Shown one piece after another: positions 8,040 through 17,594 of a stretch of 64,000 nt of DNA. The notes under the pieces are model-generated. The model worked only from the letters and a program-made list of their open reading frames with translations, was not told the origin of the DNA and ran no database searches. Source of the DNA: Streptomyces shenzhenensis (GTDB taxonomy: Bacteria; Actinomycetota; Actinomycetes; Streptomycetales; Streptomycetaceae); the NCBI RefSeq assembly GCF_003688995.1, contig NZ_PENI01000013.1, positions 124,001 to 188,000 of the forward strand, given 5' to 3'. A program made the translations under genes and the position numbers. How positions within the stretch are numbered: the first letter of the stretch is position 1; the number at the start of each line of letters is the position of its first letter.

Positions 8040-9731
8040 ATGTCTGAAACCAAGAGCCCGCTGCCCCGCGAGGTGGCCGACGCCTATGTCGACGCACTCG
8101 TCGCCCTGGACCCGGTCACCGGTACCTATCTCGGAGTGAAGGAGAGTTCGAGCCGGCTGCCGGACTTCTCGCCCGCGGGCCGGGAGGCCCTGGCGGAGCT
8201 GGCGCGGGACACCCTCGCCGGGCTCGCGGAGGCCGAGCGGCGGCCGGGGGCGGACAGTGACGTGGAGCGGCGCTGCGCACGTCTGCTGCGCGAGCGGCTC
8301 ACCGCCGAGCTCGCCGTGCACGAGGCCGACGAGGACCTGCGCGCGGTCGGCAATCTGCACACCCCCGGGCATGCCGTGCGCGATGTGTTCACGGTGACGC
8401 CCACCCGGACGGAGGAGGACTGGGCGGCGGTCGCCGAGCGGCTGCGCGCGGTCCCGGCCGCGCTCGCGGGTTACCGCGCGTCGCTGGCGCTCGGCCTGGA
8501 GCGGAAGCTGTACGCGGCTCCCCGCCCGACCGCCACCTTCGTCGACCAGCTCTCCGAGTGGGCGGACACGGACGGCACGGGCCGCGGCTGGTTCGAGGAC
8601 TTCGCCGCGGCCGGGCCCGAGTCGCTGCGGGCCGAGCTGGACGCGGCGGCCGGCGTGGCGACCGCGGCGGTCGTCGAGCTGCGGGACTGGATGCGGGACG
8701 TCTACGCGCCGGCGGTCGAGGGCGCCCCGAACACGGTGGGCCGCGAGCGGTACGCGCGCTGGTCGCGGTACTTCAACGGCACCGACCTGGACCTGGACGA
8801 GGCGTACGGGTACGGCTGGGCCGAGTACCACCGCATCCTGGGCGAGATGCGGCAGGAGGCGGAGAAGATCCTGCCCGGTGCCGAGACGCCGTGGGTGGCG
8901 CTCGCCCACCTCGATGAGCACGGCGCGCACATCGAGGGCGTGGAGGAGGTCCGGGTCTGGCTGCAGGACCTGATGGACCGGGCGATCGAGGAGCTGGACG
9001 GCACGCACTTCGAACTCGCCGAGCGGGTGCGGACGGTGGAGGCGCGCATCGCTCCGCCCGGCGGCGCCGCGGCCCCGTACTACACGGCTCCGTCGGAGGA
9101 CTTCTCGCGCCCCGGCCGCACCTGGCTGCCGACGATGGGGCTGACCCGGTTCCCGGAGTACGACCTGGTGTCGACCTGGTACCACGAGGGGGTGCCGGGG
9201 CACCACCTCCAGCTCGCCCAGTGGGCGCACGTCGCCGAGAACCTCTCCCGCTACCAGGCGACCCTCGGCGGGGTCAGCGCCAACGCGGAGGGCTGGGCGC
9301 TGTACGCCGAGCGCCTCATGGACGAGCTGGGCTATCTGACCGATCCGGAGCACCGGCTCGGCTACCTGGACGCGCAGATGATGCGCGCGGCCCGGGTGAT
9401 CGTCGACATCGGCATGCACCTGGAGCTGGAGATCCCGGCGGACTCGCCGTTCCACCCGGGTGAGCGCTGGACGCCGGAGCTGGCCGAGGAGTTCTTCGCC
9501 GCGCACAGCAGCCGGCCCGCCGACTTCGTGGAGAGCGAGCTGACCCGTTATCTGACGATTCCGGGTCAGGCGATCGGCTACAAGCTCGGCGAGCGGGCCT
9601 GGCTGCTGGGCCGCGAGAACGCGCGCAGGCGGCACGGCGACGCGTTCGACCTCAAGGCCTGGCACATGGCGGCCCTGTCCCAGGGTTCGCTGGGCCTGGA
9701 CGACCTGGTGGACGAGCTGTCCGCGCTCTGA
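8040..9731 (+). CDS. DUF885-family zinc metallopeptidase-like protein
   Basis: The 563-residue protein belongs to the DUF885 family, related to M32-type zinc carboxypeptidases. The signature YHEGVPGHHLQ near residues 381-391 supplies the HExxxxH-type metal-binding histidines, with EGWALY about 35 residues later providing the third-ligand region. No signal peptide is seen, so it is probably cytoplasmic. ATG 8040 is favoured because GAGG lies 9 bases upstream. ATG 8025 is possible if the message is leaderless, since CATCAT sits 6 bases before it. It converges on the Imm21-like gene, with a long hairpin between them. Confidence 0.85.
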   Translation: MSETKSPLPREVADAYVDALVALDPVTGTYLGVKESSSRLPDFSPAGREALAELARDTLAGLAEAERRPGADSDVERRCARLLRERLTAELAVHEADEDLRAVGNLHTPGHAVRDVFTVTPTRTEEDWAAVAERLRAVPAALAGYRASLALGLERKLYAAPRPTATFVDQLSEWADTDGTGRGWFEDFAAAGPESLRAELDAAAGVATAAVVELRDWMRDVYAPAVEGAPNTVGRERYARWSRYFNGTDLDLDEAYGYGWAEYHRILGEMRQEAEKILPGAETPWVALAHLDEHGAHIEGVEEVRVWLQDLMDRAIEELDGTHFELAERVRTVEARIAPPGGAAAPYYTAPSEDFSRPGRTWLPTMGLTRFPEYDLVSTWYHEGVPGHHLQLAQWAHVAENLSRYQATLGGVSANAEGWALYAERLMDELGYLTDPEHRLGYLDAQMMRAARVIVDIGMHLELEIPADSPFHPGERWTPELAEEFFAAHSSRPADFVESELTRYLTIPGQAIGYKLGERAWLLGRENARRRHGDAFDLKAWHMAALSQGSLGLDDLVDELSAL

Positions 9732-9765
9732 CCGCCGGCGCGGGCCGACGCCCGCAGGCGAATAC

Positions 9766-9825
9766 CGGGCGGTCCGGCCGGTGGTGCGCACACATGCGTC
9801 GTGGGCACCGCCGGCCGGCGGCCCG
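9766..9825. terminator. Imperfect long hairpin between convergent genes
   Basis: Bases 9766-9786 pair imperfectly with 9806-9825 in a stem of about 20 positions. It lies between the DUF885 gene and the Imm21-like gene and could stop transcription from both sides. Confidence 0.45.
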
Positions 9826-9830
9826 CCGGT

Positions 9831-10346
9831 TCAGTCCGGCAGCCGGCTCAGCTGGACGAGGCCGAGCCAGGTCTCCGGTCCCGGCTGGGCGTGGGCCGCG
9901 CGCACCGTGTACCGGCCCGGCTCCAGCGGCACGCGCAGGTGCTCGGTGCGCTCGGTCGCGGTGCCGGGCCAGGCCGAGTCGAACAGGACGACGGGGCCGG
10001 GCACCTGCCAGCTGACCTCGTTCTGCCAGACCGCCGCGTCGAGGGCCGCGGGGACGCCCGCGAGCAGTTCGTCCTCGGAACCGGCCGCGCTCCACCGTAC
10101 GAAGGTGCCGTGGTCCGGCAGGAACGAGGTGGAGGCCGGTTCGTCGCCGAGTACCAGGGCCGCGCTGTCGCCGACCGGGAGCAGGCCGACGTATCCGTCG
10201 ACCTCGCACGCCCGGTCGTAGTCCGTGGCGAGGTCCTCGCCGTCGGCCCCGGCCCAGAACGGCAACACCGCCTCCGGGACCACGATCAGCGGGCCCCCGC
10301 CCGACTCCACCCACTCCACCGTGCCTGGATCCGCGTATCGCGCCAT
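9831..10346 (-). CDS. Imm21-like immunity protein, orphan
   Basis: The 171-residue soluble protein begins with a segment containing WVESGGGPLIVVP, typical of the Imm21 family of polymorphic-toxin immunity proteins, and is about the usual length. DYDRACEVDGYVG follows near residue 42. Such proteins neutralise a partner nuclease or other toxin in the cytoplasm. No toxin-like gene lies next to it, so it may be an orphan immunity gene protecting against relatives, or may have been recruited for another role. ATG 10346 is the only good start. It converges with the DUF885 gene. Confidence 0.7.
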   Translation of the reverse strand: MARYADPGTVEWVESGGGPLIVVPEAVLPFWAGADGEDLATDYDRACEVDGYVGLLPVGDSAALVLGDEPASTSFLPDHGTFVRWSAAGSEDELLAGVPAALDAAVWQNEVSWQVPGPVVLFDSAWPGTATERTEHLRVPLEPGRYTVRAAHAQPGPETWLGLVQLSRLPD

Positions 10347-10440
10347 GGGCAGAACCTACACGCACAGCGACCGGCCGGTTTCACGAGGGGTCACCCGTCC
10401 ACTACGCCCCGAAGTGCCCGGTCGACAGCCGCGGTCCGGT

Positions 10441-10510
10441 AGCGCCCCGAAGGGGCGCGGGGAACTGCGCGACCGGCCAGGACGCGGCCGCAGCCGGCCG
10501 GCGCCGCGTC
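10441..10510 (+). repeat. Dispersed intergenic repeat, copy 1
   Basis: The core GAAGGGGCGCGGGGAACTGC and its flanks recur in opposite orientation at 35084-35150. GCGCCCCGAAGGGGCGC (10442-10458) is a compact hairpin. This resembles a repeat scattered in large numbers through Streptomyces intergenic regions. Here it lies between the Imm21-like gene start and the sbcC stop. Confidence 0.75.
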
Positions 10511-10531
10511 ACGCTCCTTTCCGCGGAGCCC

Positions 10532-13519
10532 TCAGCCGGGACCTCGCAGCGCGGAGCCCGATCTGCCCTTCACCACCTCCAGTTGGGCGTGGATGCGGCG
10601 CCGCAGATCGGCGACATGGCTGACGATGCCGACGCTGCGGTCCCGTTCGCGCAGCGAGTCGAGCACGTCGAGGACCTCGTCCAGGGTCTGGTCGTCGAGG
10701 CTGCCGAAGCCCTCGTCGATGAAGAGGGTGTCCAGCCGGACCCCGCCCGCCTCGTCGGTGACGACGTCCGCGAGGCCGAGGGCCAGCGCGAGGGAGGCGA
10801 AGAACGTCTCGCCGCCCGACAGCGTCGCCGTGTCGCGCTCGCGGCCGGTCCACGCGTCGACCACGTGCAGTCCGAGCCCGCTGCGGCCCCGTCCGGTGCG
10901 GTCGTCGGAGTGCACCAGGGTGTAGCGGCCGGAGGACATCCTGTGCAGCCGTGCCGTCGCGGCGGCGGCGACCTGTTCCAGGCGGGCCGCCAGCACGTAC
11001 GACTCCAGGCGCATCCTGCGTTCGTTGTCGGCCGAGGTGCCCGCGGTGAGCGCGGCGAGCCGGGCCACGCGGTCGTACTCCTCGCGCAGCGGTCCCAGCC
11101 GGCGCACACCGTCGGCGGCGCGGGCGGAGAGCCGGTCGAGTTCGGCGCAGCAGCGGGCCGCGGCGTCCCGTGCGGACGCGGCCTCGCGCAGCTGCCCGGC
11201 CGCCGAGGCCGCGGCGCGCTCGGCCGCTTCGAGGTCGGCGGGCGGCCGCTGGGCGGCGGCGGCCGTGTCGGCCTCGGCGAGGAGCGCGCGTACGGCGGCC
11301 TCCTCGGACTGCCGGGCGTCGAGGAGGTGCTGGAGCTCGCGGTGGGCCGCGTCGTCGAGCAGGGCGGCGGCCACGTCGCGCGGGGTGGCGAAGCCCGCGC
11401 GGTAGGCGGCGTCGGCCAGCCGGGCGTCGGCTTCCTTGAGCCGGCGGGCGCTGTCCTCGGCGGCGCGGGTGGCGTCGGCGGCGTCGGTGAGCAGGGCCGT
11501 CTGCCGCTCCAGTTGCGCGGCGCGGGCCGCCACGCTGCCGGCGCCGCCGCGCGCCTGCGCCAACTCCTCGGCCAGAACGGCGCGTTCCTGGTCGAGGGTG
11601 TCCCGCCGGGTGAGCCGGGAGGCGGCCCTGACCTCGGCCTGCTGCCGGTCGGCGAGGCGCCGTTCGCGCTCCTGCTCGGCCCGTCGCAGTTCCTCGCGGG
11701 TGGCGTGCAGCCCGGACGCGTCCCGCCGCGCCCGCGCGTACTCCTGCTCCAACGCATCGGTCTGGGCGGCGAGTTGTTCCGTCGAGGTGTCGCCGGCCTC
11801 GGCGGACGCGGCGGCCAGCGCCTCCCGGACGGCGCCCAGCCGCCGCTCGTCCGCGGCGCGCTGTTCGTCGGCGCGCTGGTGGGCCGCCAGCGCGCGCTCC
11901 TCCGCCTCGCGGTCGACGTGCCCGGCGACCCTGCGGGCGGGCGCGGGGTGTTCGGTGGCGCCGCAGACGGCGCACGGCGCTCCGTCGGTGAGCTGCGCGG
12001 CGAGTTCGGCGGCGATGCCGTTCAGCCGCTGTTCCTTGAGGTCGAGCCAGCGGGCGCGGGCCGTGAGGGCGTTCTGCCCGGAGGCGAGTGCCCGCTTCCG
12101 TGCCGCTTCCGTGTCCCCGGCCAGCCGGTCCCGCAGCCGGGCCGCGTCGAGCCGGCGCCGGGCCGGTTCGCGCTGCACGGCGAGTTGTTCGGCGCGGGTG
12201 GCCGCCTCCTGGGCGGATTCCAGCCGGGTCTGCAGTCCGGAGCGGGTGGCGTCCCAGCCGGCCAGCCAGCTCCCGGACTCCCGCAGCACGTCTTCGTCGG
12301 CGCGTTCCTGACGGTCCAGGCCGGCGCGCTCGGCGACGAGTTCCGTGAGCCGGTGCTCGGCGCGCCGGGCCGACTCCAGGCCGCCCAGTTCCTCGGCGGC
12401 CCGGCGGGCGGCGGCGGCGAGCCCGTCGGCACCGGCGTCCGCGAAGGTCTGCGGCAGCAGCCCGCGCGCGTGTGTTTCGGCGGCGGTGGCGAGCCGGTGC
12501 TCGGCCTCGGCGGCCTCCCGCAGCTCCAGGGCGGGCGCCACGGTCTCCGCCTTGCGGCCCCGCTCCATGCGGGCCTGCGCCGCACGGTGGGCGCCGGCCC
12601 GTTCCTCCAGGAGCGCGGCGCGCCGCCGTGCCTCGGCGAACCTGTGCTGGAGCCGGGCGAGTTCGCGTACGTCGGCGAGTGCCAGGTCGGCGGCGGCCTG
12701 GGCGGACTCGGCGGCGGTGAGCCGGCAGCCGGCGACGGCGAGCCGTTCCCGGGCGGTGCTGCGGGCGACGGCCGCGGCGCCCAGGACCGCCTCGGCGAGG
12801 CCGGGCTCGCCGGGGGCGAGTTCCGGCAGCTCCATGGCGTCACCCGCCTCCTGCTGCATGCGGTGCGCGTCGGCGAGGAGCGCGGCGTCGCCCTCCCGGA
12901 CCCGGGCCTCGGTGGCGCGGCGCCGTTCGGCGAGGCGTTTCTCCACGTCGGCGAAGCGCTGGGTGTCGAAGAGCCGGCCGAGCAGTCTGGCCCGGGCCTC
13001 GGCGTCGGCGCGCAGGAAGCGCGCGAAGTCGCCCTGGGGCAGCAGGACCACCTGGCAGAACTGTTCCCGGCTCATGCCGAGCAGCTGGGTGATCTCCTCG
13101 CCGATCTCCTGGTGCGAGCGGCTGAGGTCCTGCCAGGCGCCGGCCGCCGGGTCGTAGGCGCGCAGCCACGTCTGGGCCTTGTCCAGGGTCGTGCCCGAAC
13201 CGCGCTTCTTGGGCCGTTCCCAGGGCGGCTGCCGGGTCACCTCCAACCGCCGTCCGGCGACGGTCAGTTCGAGGCGGACCTCGGTGCGGGTGCCGGGGTC
13301 GGCGTGGTCGCTGCGCAGGGACAGGCCCTGGCCGCTCTGCCGGGCGCCCGGCACCGAGCCGTACAGCGCGTAGCACACGGCGTCCAGGACGGAGGTCTTG
13401 CCCGCGCCGGTCGGTCCGTGCAGCAGGAACAGGCCCGCGGCGGACAGGGTGTCGAAGTCGACACGCTGGGAGCCGCCGAACGGCCCGAAGGCGGTGATGT
13501 CCAGCCGGTGCAGCCTCAT
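10532..13519 (-). CDS. sbcC: Exonuclease SbcC, SMC-like ATPase subunit
   Basis: The 995-residue protein is the ATPase subunit of the SbcCD (Mre11-Rad50-like) nuclease, which opens hairpin and blocked DNA ends. Walker A (GPTGAGKTS) lies near residues 34-42. Two long coiled-coil arms are evident from the Ala/Arg/Glu-rich stretches. The zinc hook CAVC lies in the middle near residue 525. The ABC signature LSGGE and the Walker B motif (DTLFIDEGFG) are near the C-terminus. The start ATG at 13519 overlaps the sbcD stop (ATGA), so the two subunits are translationally coupled. Frames extending beyond 13519 are sbcD shadows. Confidence 0.96.
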   Translation of the reverse strand: MRLHRLDITAFGPFGGSQRVDFDTLSAAGLFLLHGPTGAGKTSVLDAVCYALYGSVPGARQSGQGLSLRSDHADPGTRTEVRLELTVAGRRLEVTRQPPWERPKKRGSGTTLDKAQTWLRAYDPAAGAWQDLSRSHQEIGEEITQLLGMSREQFCQVVLLPQGDFARFLRADAEARARLLGRLFDTQRFADVEKRLAERRRATEARVREGDAALLADAHRMQQEAGDAMELPELAPGEPGLAEAVLGAAAVARSTARERLAVAGCRLTAAESAQAAADLALADVRELARLQHRFAEARRRAALLEERAGAHRAAQARMERGRKAETVAPALELREAAEAEHRLATAAETHARGLLPQTFADAGADGLAAAARRAAEELGGLESARRAEHRLTELVAERAGLDRQERADEDVLRESGSWLAGWDATRSGLQTRLESAQEAATRAEQLAVQREPARRRLDAARLRDRLAGDTEAARKRALASGQNALTARARWLDLKEQRLNGIAAELAAQLTDGAPCAVCGATEHPAPARRVAGHVDREAEERALAAHQRADEQRAADERRLGAVREALAAASAEAGDTSTEQLAAQTDALEQEYARARRDASGLHATREELRRAEQERERRLADRQQAEVRAASRLTRRDTLDQERAVLAEELAQARGGAGSVAARAAQLERQTALLTDAADATRAAEDSARRLKEADARLADAAYRAGFATPRDVAAALLDDAAHRELQHLLDARQSEEAAVRALLAEADTAAAAQRPPADLEAAERAAASAAGQLREAASARDAAARCCAELDRLSARAADGVRRLGPLREEYDRVARLAALTAGTSADNERRMRLESYVLAARLEQVAAAATARLHRMSSGRYTLVHSDDRTGRGRSGLGLHVVDAWTGRERDTATLSGGETFFASLALALGLADVVTDEAGGVRLDTLFIDEGFGSLDDQTLDEVLDVLDSLRERDRSVGIVSHVADLRRRIHAQLEVVKGRSGSALRGPG

Positions 13520-14679
13520 CGCGCCACCTCGCGCAGCGCGTCGTCGGCGCGCACGGCGTCGAACGCCTCGCGCAGCACGGCCTGTTCCCGCTCGTCGGGG
13601 CCGGCGCCGCGCACATGGGCCACGAAGTCCTGGGCGATCTGCTGGTCGGCGCGGCCCGCGAGGCGTCCTGCGTACGACACGTCGGGGGCGTCCGGGGTCC
13701 GCTCGGGGGCGAAGACGAGGCTGAGCGCGTGCGGGAAGCGGCCGGTGAGCCGGGCCATGGGATCGGCGGGCCGCACCTGGTCGGTGAGCGTGGCCTCGAC
13801 CCAGGCCGTCTCGTGCCGGACGAGCGCCGGGTCGGCGAGCAGGTCCTCCAGTGTGCCCCGGATCCGGGCCAGCGGGCGCGGTACCGGGCAGTCGACCCGC
13901 TCGGCGGCGACCGAGCCGTCGGCGCCGAGGTCGACGAGCCACATGCTCTTGCGGTGGTCGGCCTCGGAGAAGGAGTAGGCCAGCGGGGAGCCCGAGTAGC
14001 GCACGCGCGGGGAGAGGGTCTGGCAGCCGTGCAGATGCCCGAGCGCCACGTAGTCGACGCCGTCGAAGACTCCGGCCGGGACGGCGGCCACTCCGCCGAC
14101 GGTGATGTCCCGTTCGCTGTCGCTGGCCTCGCCGCCGGTGACGAAGGCGTGCGCGAGGACGACGGAGCGGGTACCGGGCGCGCGGGCGGCGAGGTCGGCG
14201 CGGACCCGGTCCATGGCGGCGGCGAGGACGGGCTCGTGGCCCACCCGGTCGACTCCGAACGCGTCCTTCACCAGGGCGGGTTCGAGGTAGGGCAGGCCGT
14301 AGAAGGCGACGTCCCCGTGGGCGTCGGCCAGCACGACCGGGGTGCCGCAGCCGGCGGGGTCGGTGCGCAGATGGACGCCCGCGCGGTCGAGCAGCCCGGC
14401 GCCGACCCCGAGGCGGCGGGCCGAGTCGTGGTTGCCGGAGATCATCACCGTGGGCACGCCGAGGTCCGCGAGCCGGTGCAGCGCGTCGTCGAACAGCTCG
14501 ACCGCGGTGAGCGGGGGCACCGCCCGGTCGTACACGTCTCCCGACACGACCACCGCGTCGACGTCGCGCTCACGCACGGTCGTGACGAGGTGTCCGATGA
14601 ACTCGGCCTGGGCGTCGAGCAGGTTCACCCGGTGGAACGCCCGGCCCAGATGCCAGTCGGAAGTGTGCAGAAGTCTCAT
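13516..14679 (-). CDS. sbcD: Exonuclease SbcD, nuclease subunit
   Basis: This 387-residue metallophosphoesterase has the full motif set: DWHLGR at residues 8-13, GDVYDR near 47, GNHDS near 81, LAHAF near 178 and GHLHG near 218. It is the Mn-dependent nuclease partner of SbcC. The stop overlaps the sbcC start. A -10-like TAGTCT (14688-14693, minus strand) ends 8 bases before the ATG and no ribosome-binding site fits, so a leaderless transcript is likely. yigZ lies upstream on the same strand, 107 bases away. Confidence 0.96.
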   Translation of the reverse strand: MRLLHTSDWHLGRAFHRVNLLDAQAEFIGHLVTTVRERDVDAVVVSGDVYDRAVPPLTAVELFDDALHRLADLGVPTVMISGNHDSARRLGVGAGLLDRAGVHLRTDPAGCGTPVVLADAHGDVAFYGLPYLEPALVKDAFGVDRVGHEPVLAAAMDRVRADLAARAPGTRSVVLAHAFVTGGEASDSERDITVGGVAAVPAGVFDGVDYVALGHLHGCQTLSPRVRYSGSPLAYSFSEADHRKSMWLVDLGADGSVAAERVDCPVPRPLARIRGTLEDLLADPALVRHETAWVEATLTDQVRPADPMARLTGRFPHALSLVFAPERTPDAPDVSYAGRLAGRADQQIAQDFVAHVRGAGPDEREQAVLREAFDAVRADDALREVAR

Positions 14680-14786
14680 GATCCCCGAGACTAACGGCCG
14701 GGTCTGACATCACGGGCGGTCACTCCCGTTTCGGGCCGTCACCAGCCCTGCCCCATAGGCCCGTTATGCCCGGTCGGCCGTGCCGG

Positions 14787-15413
14787 TCAGGCGTCCCCGT
14801 ACGCCTCGCCGCCCGGTTCGAAGCGGGCCGTCCCGGCGGTGGCGTCGGCCAGCCAGGCGCGGAAGGCGTCCACGTCCGCGTCCGGGAGGGCGATCTCGAT
14901 GGTGACCTCCTCCGCGTACCGGACGTCGCGCACCGCGCGGCCGGTCGCGCGCAGGTCGTTCTGCACCTTGCCCGCGCGCTGGTGATCGACGGTCACCGTG
15001 GCCAGCCGGAAGCGGCGCCGGGTGAGGGAGCCGAGCTCGTCCAGGGCCTCGCCGACGGCCCCGCCGTACGCCCGGATGAGCCCGCCCGCGCCGAGCTTGA
15101 CGCCGCCGAAGTAGCGGGTGACGACGGCGACGACGTACCGCATGTCGCGGCGCAGCAGCATCTGGAGCATCGGGACGCCCGCGGTGCCGCCGGGTTCACC
15201 GTCGTCACTGGCCTTCTGGACGGCCGCGTCGGCGCCGATGACGTACGCCCAGCAGTTGTGGGTGGCGTCGGCGTGCTCCTTGCGGACCGCGGCGATGAAC
15301 TCCTGGGCCTCCTGCTCGGTGGCGGCCGGGGCGAGCGCGCACAGGAACCGGGAGCGATTGACCTCGGTCTCGTGCACGCCGGCACGGGCGACCGTGCGGT
15401 ACTCGTCCTGCAT
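14787..15413 (-). CDS. yigZ: YigZ/IMPACT family protein
   Basis: The 208-residue protein has the YigZ (UPF0029/IMPACT) N-terminal domain with SRFLC near residue 21, HNCWAY near 52, SDDGEPGGTAG near 69-79 and RYFGGVKLGAGGL near 100-112, followed by a ferredoxin-like C-terminal domain. The family is linked to translation control, but its exact bacterial activity is unsettled. It is full length and starts at the only well-placed ATG. Confidence 0.92.
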   Translation of the reverse strand: MQDEYRTVARAGVHETEVNRSRFLCALAPAATEQEAQEFIAAVRKEHADATHNCWAYVIGADAAVQKASDDGEPGGTAGVPMLQMLLRRDMRYVVAVVTRYFGGVKLGAGGLIRAYGGAVGEALDELGSLTRRRFRLATVTVDHQRAGKVQNDLRATGRAVRDVRYAEEVTIEIALPDADVDAFRAWLADATAGTARFEPGGEAYGDA

Positions 15414-15611
15414 CGGGCCAGCCTAATCCGTCGGCCGCGAGCCCCGGCCGAGTGGTGGCGGCAGGCCCCGCGGTGACGGCACACCACCGTGAGGCGCCCC
15501 TGCGGTCGCCCCGGGCCGAGGAGCGGGTCACGATGTGATGGATATCCGTACGTATCCGGCCGAAGGGCCCGCCCGTGCAGCTGCCGTGAACCCGAGGAGG
15601 CAGGAGAACGC

Positions 15612-17570
15612 ATGACCGGCACCCCGGTGCGCGGCACGGGCGTTCCCGCCCGCTGCCGGGAGTGGCTGCTGCGGGGGCTGAGCGAGCAGACGGCCCGCCA
15701 CCCCGGGCCGCACCGCACGCCGCGCCCGGACCAGGAGGGCCACCGCTGGTGGCGGGTGATGTGCCTCACTGGTGTGGACTACTTCTCGACGCTGGGCTAC
15801 CAGCCGGGCATCGCCGCCCTCGCGGCCGGTCTGCTCTCCCCGCTGGCCACCCTGGTGCTGATCGCGCTGACCCTGCTCGGCGCGCTGCCCGTCTACCGGA
15901 GGGTCGCGCACGAGAGCCCGCACGGCGAGGGTTCGATCGCCATGCTGGAGCGGCTGCTGCCGTGGTGGACCGGGAAGCTCCTGGTCCTGGTGCTGCTGGG
16001 CTTCGCGGCCACCGACTTCATGATCACGATCACCCTGTCGTCCGCGGACGCCACCGCACATGTCCTGGAGAACCCGTTCGCGCCGCACTGGACGCGCGGC
16101 GGGAACGTCTGGATCACCCTGTTCCTGGTGGGCCTGCTCGGCGCGGTCTTCCTGAAGGGCTTCCGTGAGGCCATCGGCATCGCGGTGCCGCTGGTCGCCG
16201 TCTATCTGGGGCTCAACCTCGTGGTGCTCGCCGTCTGCGCCCGGGAGATCCTCGCCCGTCCGGCGCGGATCGACGACTGGACCAGCGCGCTGACGGCCCA
16301 GCACGCCTCGCCCCTGGCGATGATCGGCGTGGCGCTCATCGTGTTCCCGAAGCTGGCGCTCGGCATGTCCGGCTTCGAGACCGGCGTCGCCGTGATGCCG
16401 CAGATCAAGGGCGATCCCACGGACACGTACGAGAACCCGGCGGGCCGCATCCGCCGCGCCCGCACGCTGCTCACCACCGCCGCGCTGATCATGAGCTGCT
16501 TCCTGCTGCTGTCCAGCCTGGCCACGACGCTCCTCATCCCGCAGGCGGACTTCAAGAGCGGCGGACCCGCCAACGGCCGTGCGCTCGCCTATCTGGCGCA
16601 CGCGTACCTGGGTGAGGGCTTCGGCACGGTGTACGACCTGTCGACCATCACGATCCTGTGGTTCGCGGGGGCGTCGGCGCTCGCCGGTCTGCTGAACCTC
16701 GTCCCGCGCTATCTGCCGCGGTACGGCATGGCACCGGAGTGGACGCGGGCGGTGCGTCCGCTGGTCCTCGTCTTCATGGTGGCCGCCGTCCTCATCACCC
16801 TGTGGTTCCGCGCGGACGTCGACCGGCAGAGCGGGGCGTACGCGACCGGGGTGCTGGTCCTGATGCTGTCCGCGGCGTTCGCCTCCACCGTCGCGATGCA
16901 CGCGCGCGGGCGGCACGGCGCCATGCTCGGCTTCGGGGCGATCACCGCCGTGTTCGCGTACACGCTGGTGGCGAACGTCCTGGAGCGGCCCGACGGCATC
17001 AAGATCGCCGGCATCTTCATCGTGGCGATCCTGGTCACCTCGTTCGGCTCCCGGGTGCGCCGCTCCTTCGAACTGCGCGCGGGCGAGGTCGTCCTGGACG
17101 GGACGGCGCGCCGGATCGTCGACGAGGCGGCCGGCGCCGGTCCGCTGCGGCTGATCGCGCACGATCCGCGGGAGCGCGGCAGCCGGGACTACCACGCCAA
17201 GGAACACGAACAGCGCCGGCACACGCTGATCCCCAAGGGCGCGCCGGTGCTGTTCCTGGAGGTGTCCGTGCTGGACTCCTCGGAGTTCACCGCCGACATC
17301 ACGGTGCGCGGCGACGAACGGTACGGGGTGCGGCGGCTGCGGGCGGCGGGGTCGACGGTGCCCAACACCATCGCGGCCGTACTGCTGGCGCTGCGCGACC
17401 GCACCGGCGAGGTGCCGCACGTCTACTTCAGCTGGACGGAGGGCAACCCGATCCCCCTCCTGGTGCGCTTCCTGGTCTTCGGCGAGGGCGAGGACGCGCC
17501 GGTCACCCGCGAGGTGCTGCGACGGGCGGAACCGGACAGGCGCCGCCGCCCGTGGGTGCATGTGGCATGA
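15612..17570 (+). CDS. APC-family permease with cytosolic C-terminal domain
   Basis: The 652-residue protein has about 11-12 hydrophobic segments between residues 50 and 490, starting after DYFSTLGYQPGIAA near 57-70. A soluble domain of about 160 residues follows. It belongs to the amino acid-polyamine-organocation superfamily. The long cytosolic tail recalls KimA-type potassium importers as well as amino acid permeases, so the substrate cannot be fixed. A strong GGAGG/AGGAG region (15596-15606) precedes ATG 15612. The longer frame upstream has no coding bias. It converges on the SixA gene with only 24 bases between them. Confidence 0.82.
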   Translation: MTGTPVRGTGVPARCREWLLRGLSEQTARHPGPHRTPRPDQEGHRWWRVMCLTGVDYFSTLGYQPGIAALAAGLLSPLATLVLIALTLLGALPVYRRVAHESPHGEGSIAMLERLLPWWTGKLLVLVLLGFAATDFMITITLSSADATAHVLENPFAPHWTRGGNVWITLFLVGLLGAVFLKGFREAIGIAVPLVAVYLGLNLVVLAVCAREILARPARIDDWTSALTAQHASPLAMIGVALIVFPKLALGMSGFETGVAVMPQIKGDPTDTYENPAGRIRRARTLLTTAALIMSCFLLLSSLATTLLIPQADFKSGGPANGRALAYLAHAYLGEGFGTVYDLSTITILWFAGASALAGLLNLVPRYLPRYGMAPEWTRAVRPLVLVFMVAAVLITLWFRADVDRQSGAYATGVLVLMLSAAFASTVAMHARGRHGAMLGFGAITAVFAYTLVANVLERPDGIKIAGIFIVAILVTSFGSRVRRSFELRAGEVVLDGTARRIVDEAAGAGPLRLIAHDPRERGSRDYHAKEHEQRRHTLIPKGAPVLFLEVSVLDSSEFTADITVRGDERYGVRRLRAAGSTVPNTIAAVLLALRDRTGEVPHVYFSWTEGNPIPLLVRFLVFGEGEDAPVTREVLRRAEPDRRRRPWVHVA

Positions 17571-17594
17571 GCCCCCGCGCCGACGCCGGATGCG

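Noticed and set aside
6402..9791. A 1129-residue minus-strand frame across two plus-strand genes
   Set aside because: It has no homology pattern, and the plus-strand acetyltransferase and DUF885 genes explain the region.
10583..13978. An 1131-residue open frame on the plus strand across sbcC
   Set aside because: It is antisense to sbcC, is Gly/Val/Pro-biased as expected from the reverse of a high-GC gene, and shows no domain.
15528..17561. A 677-residue minus-strand frame across the APC permease
   Set aside because: It is an Arg/His/Gln-rich shadow, while the plus strand encodes a clear multi-pass transporter.
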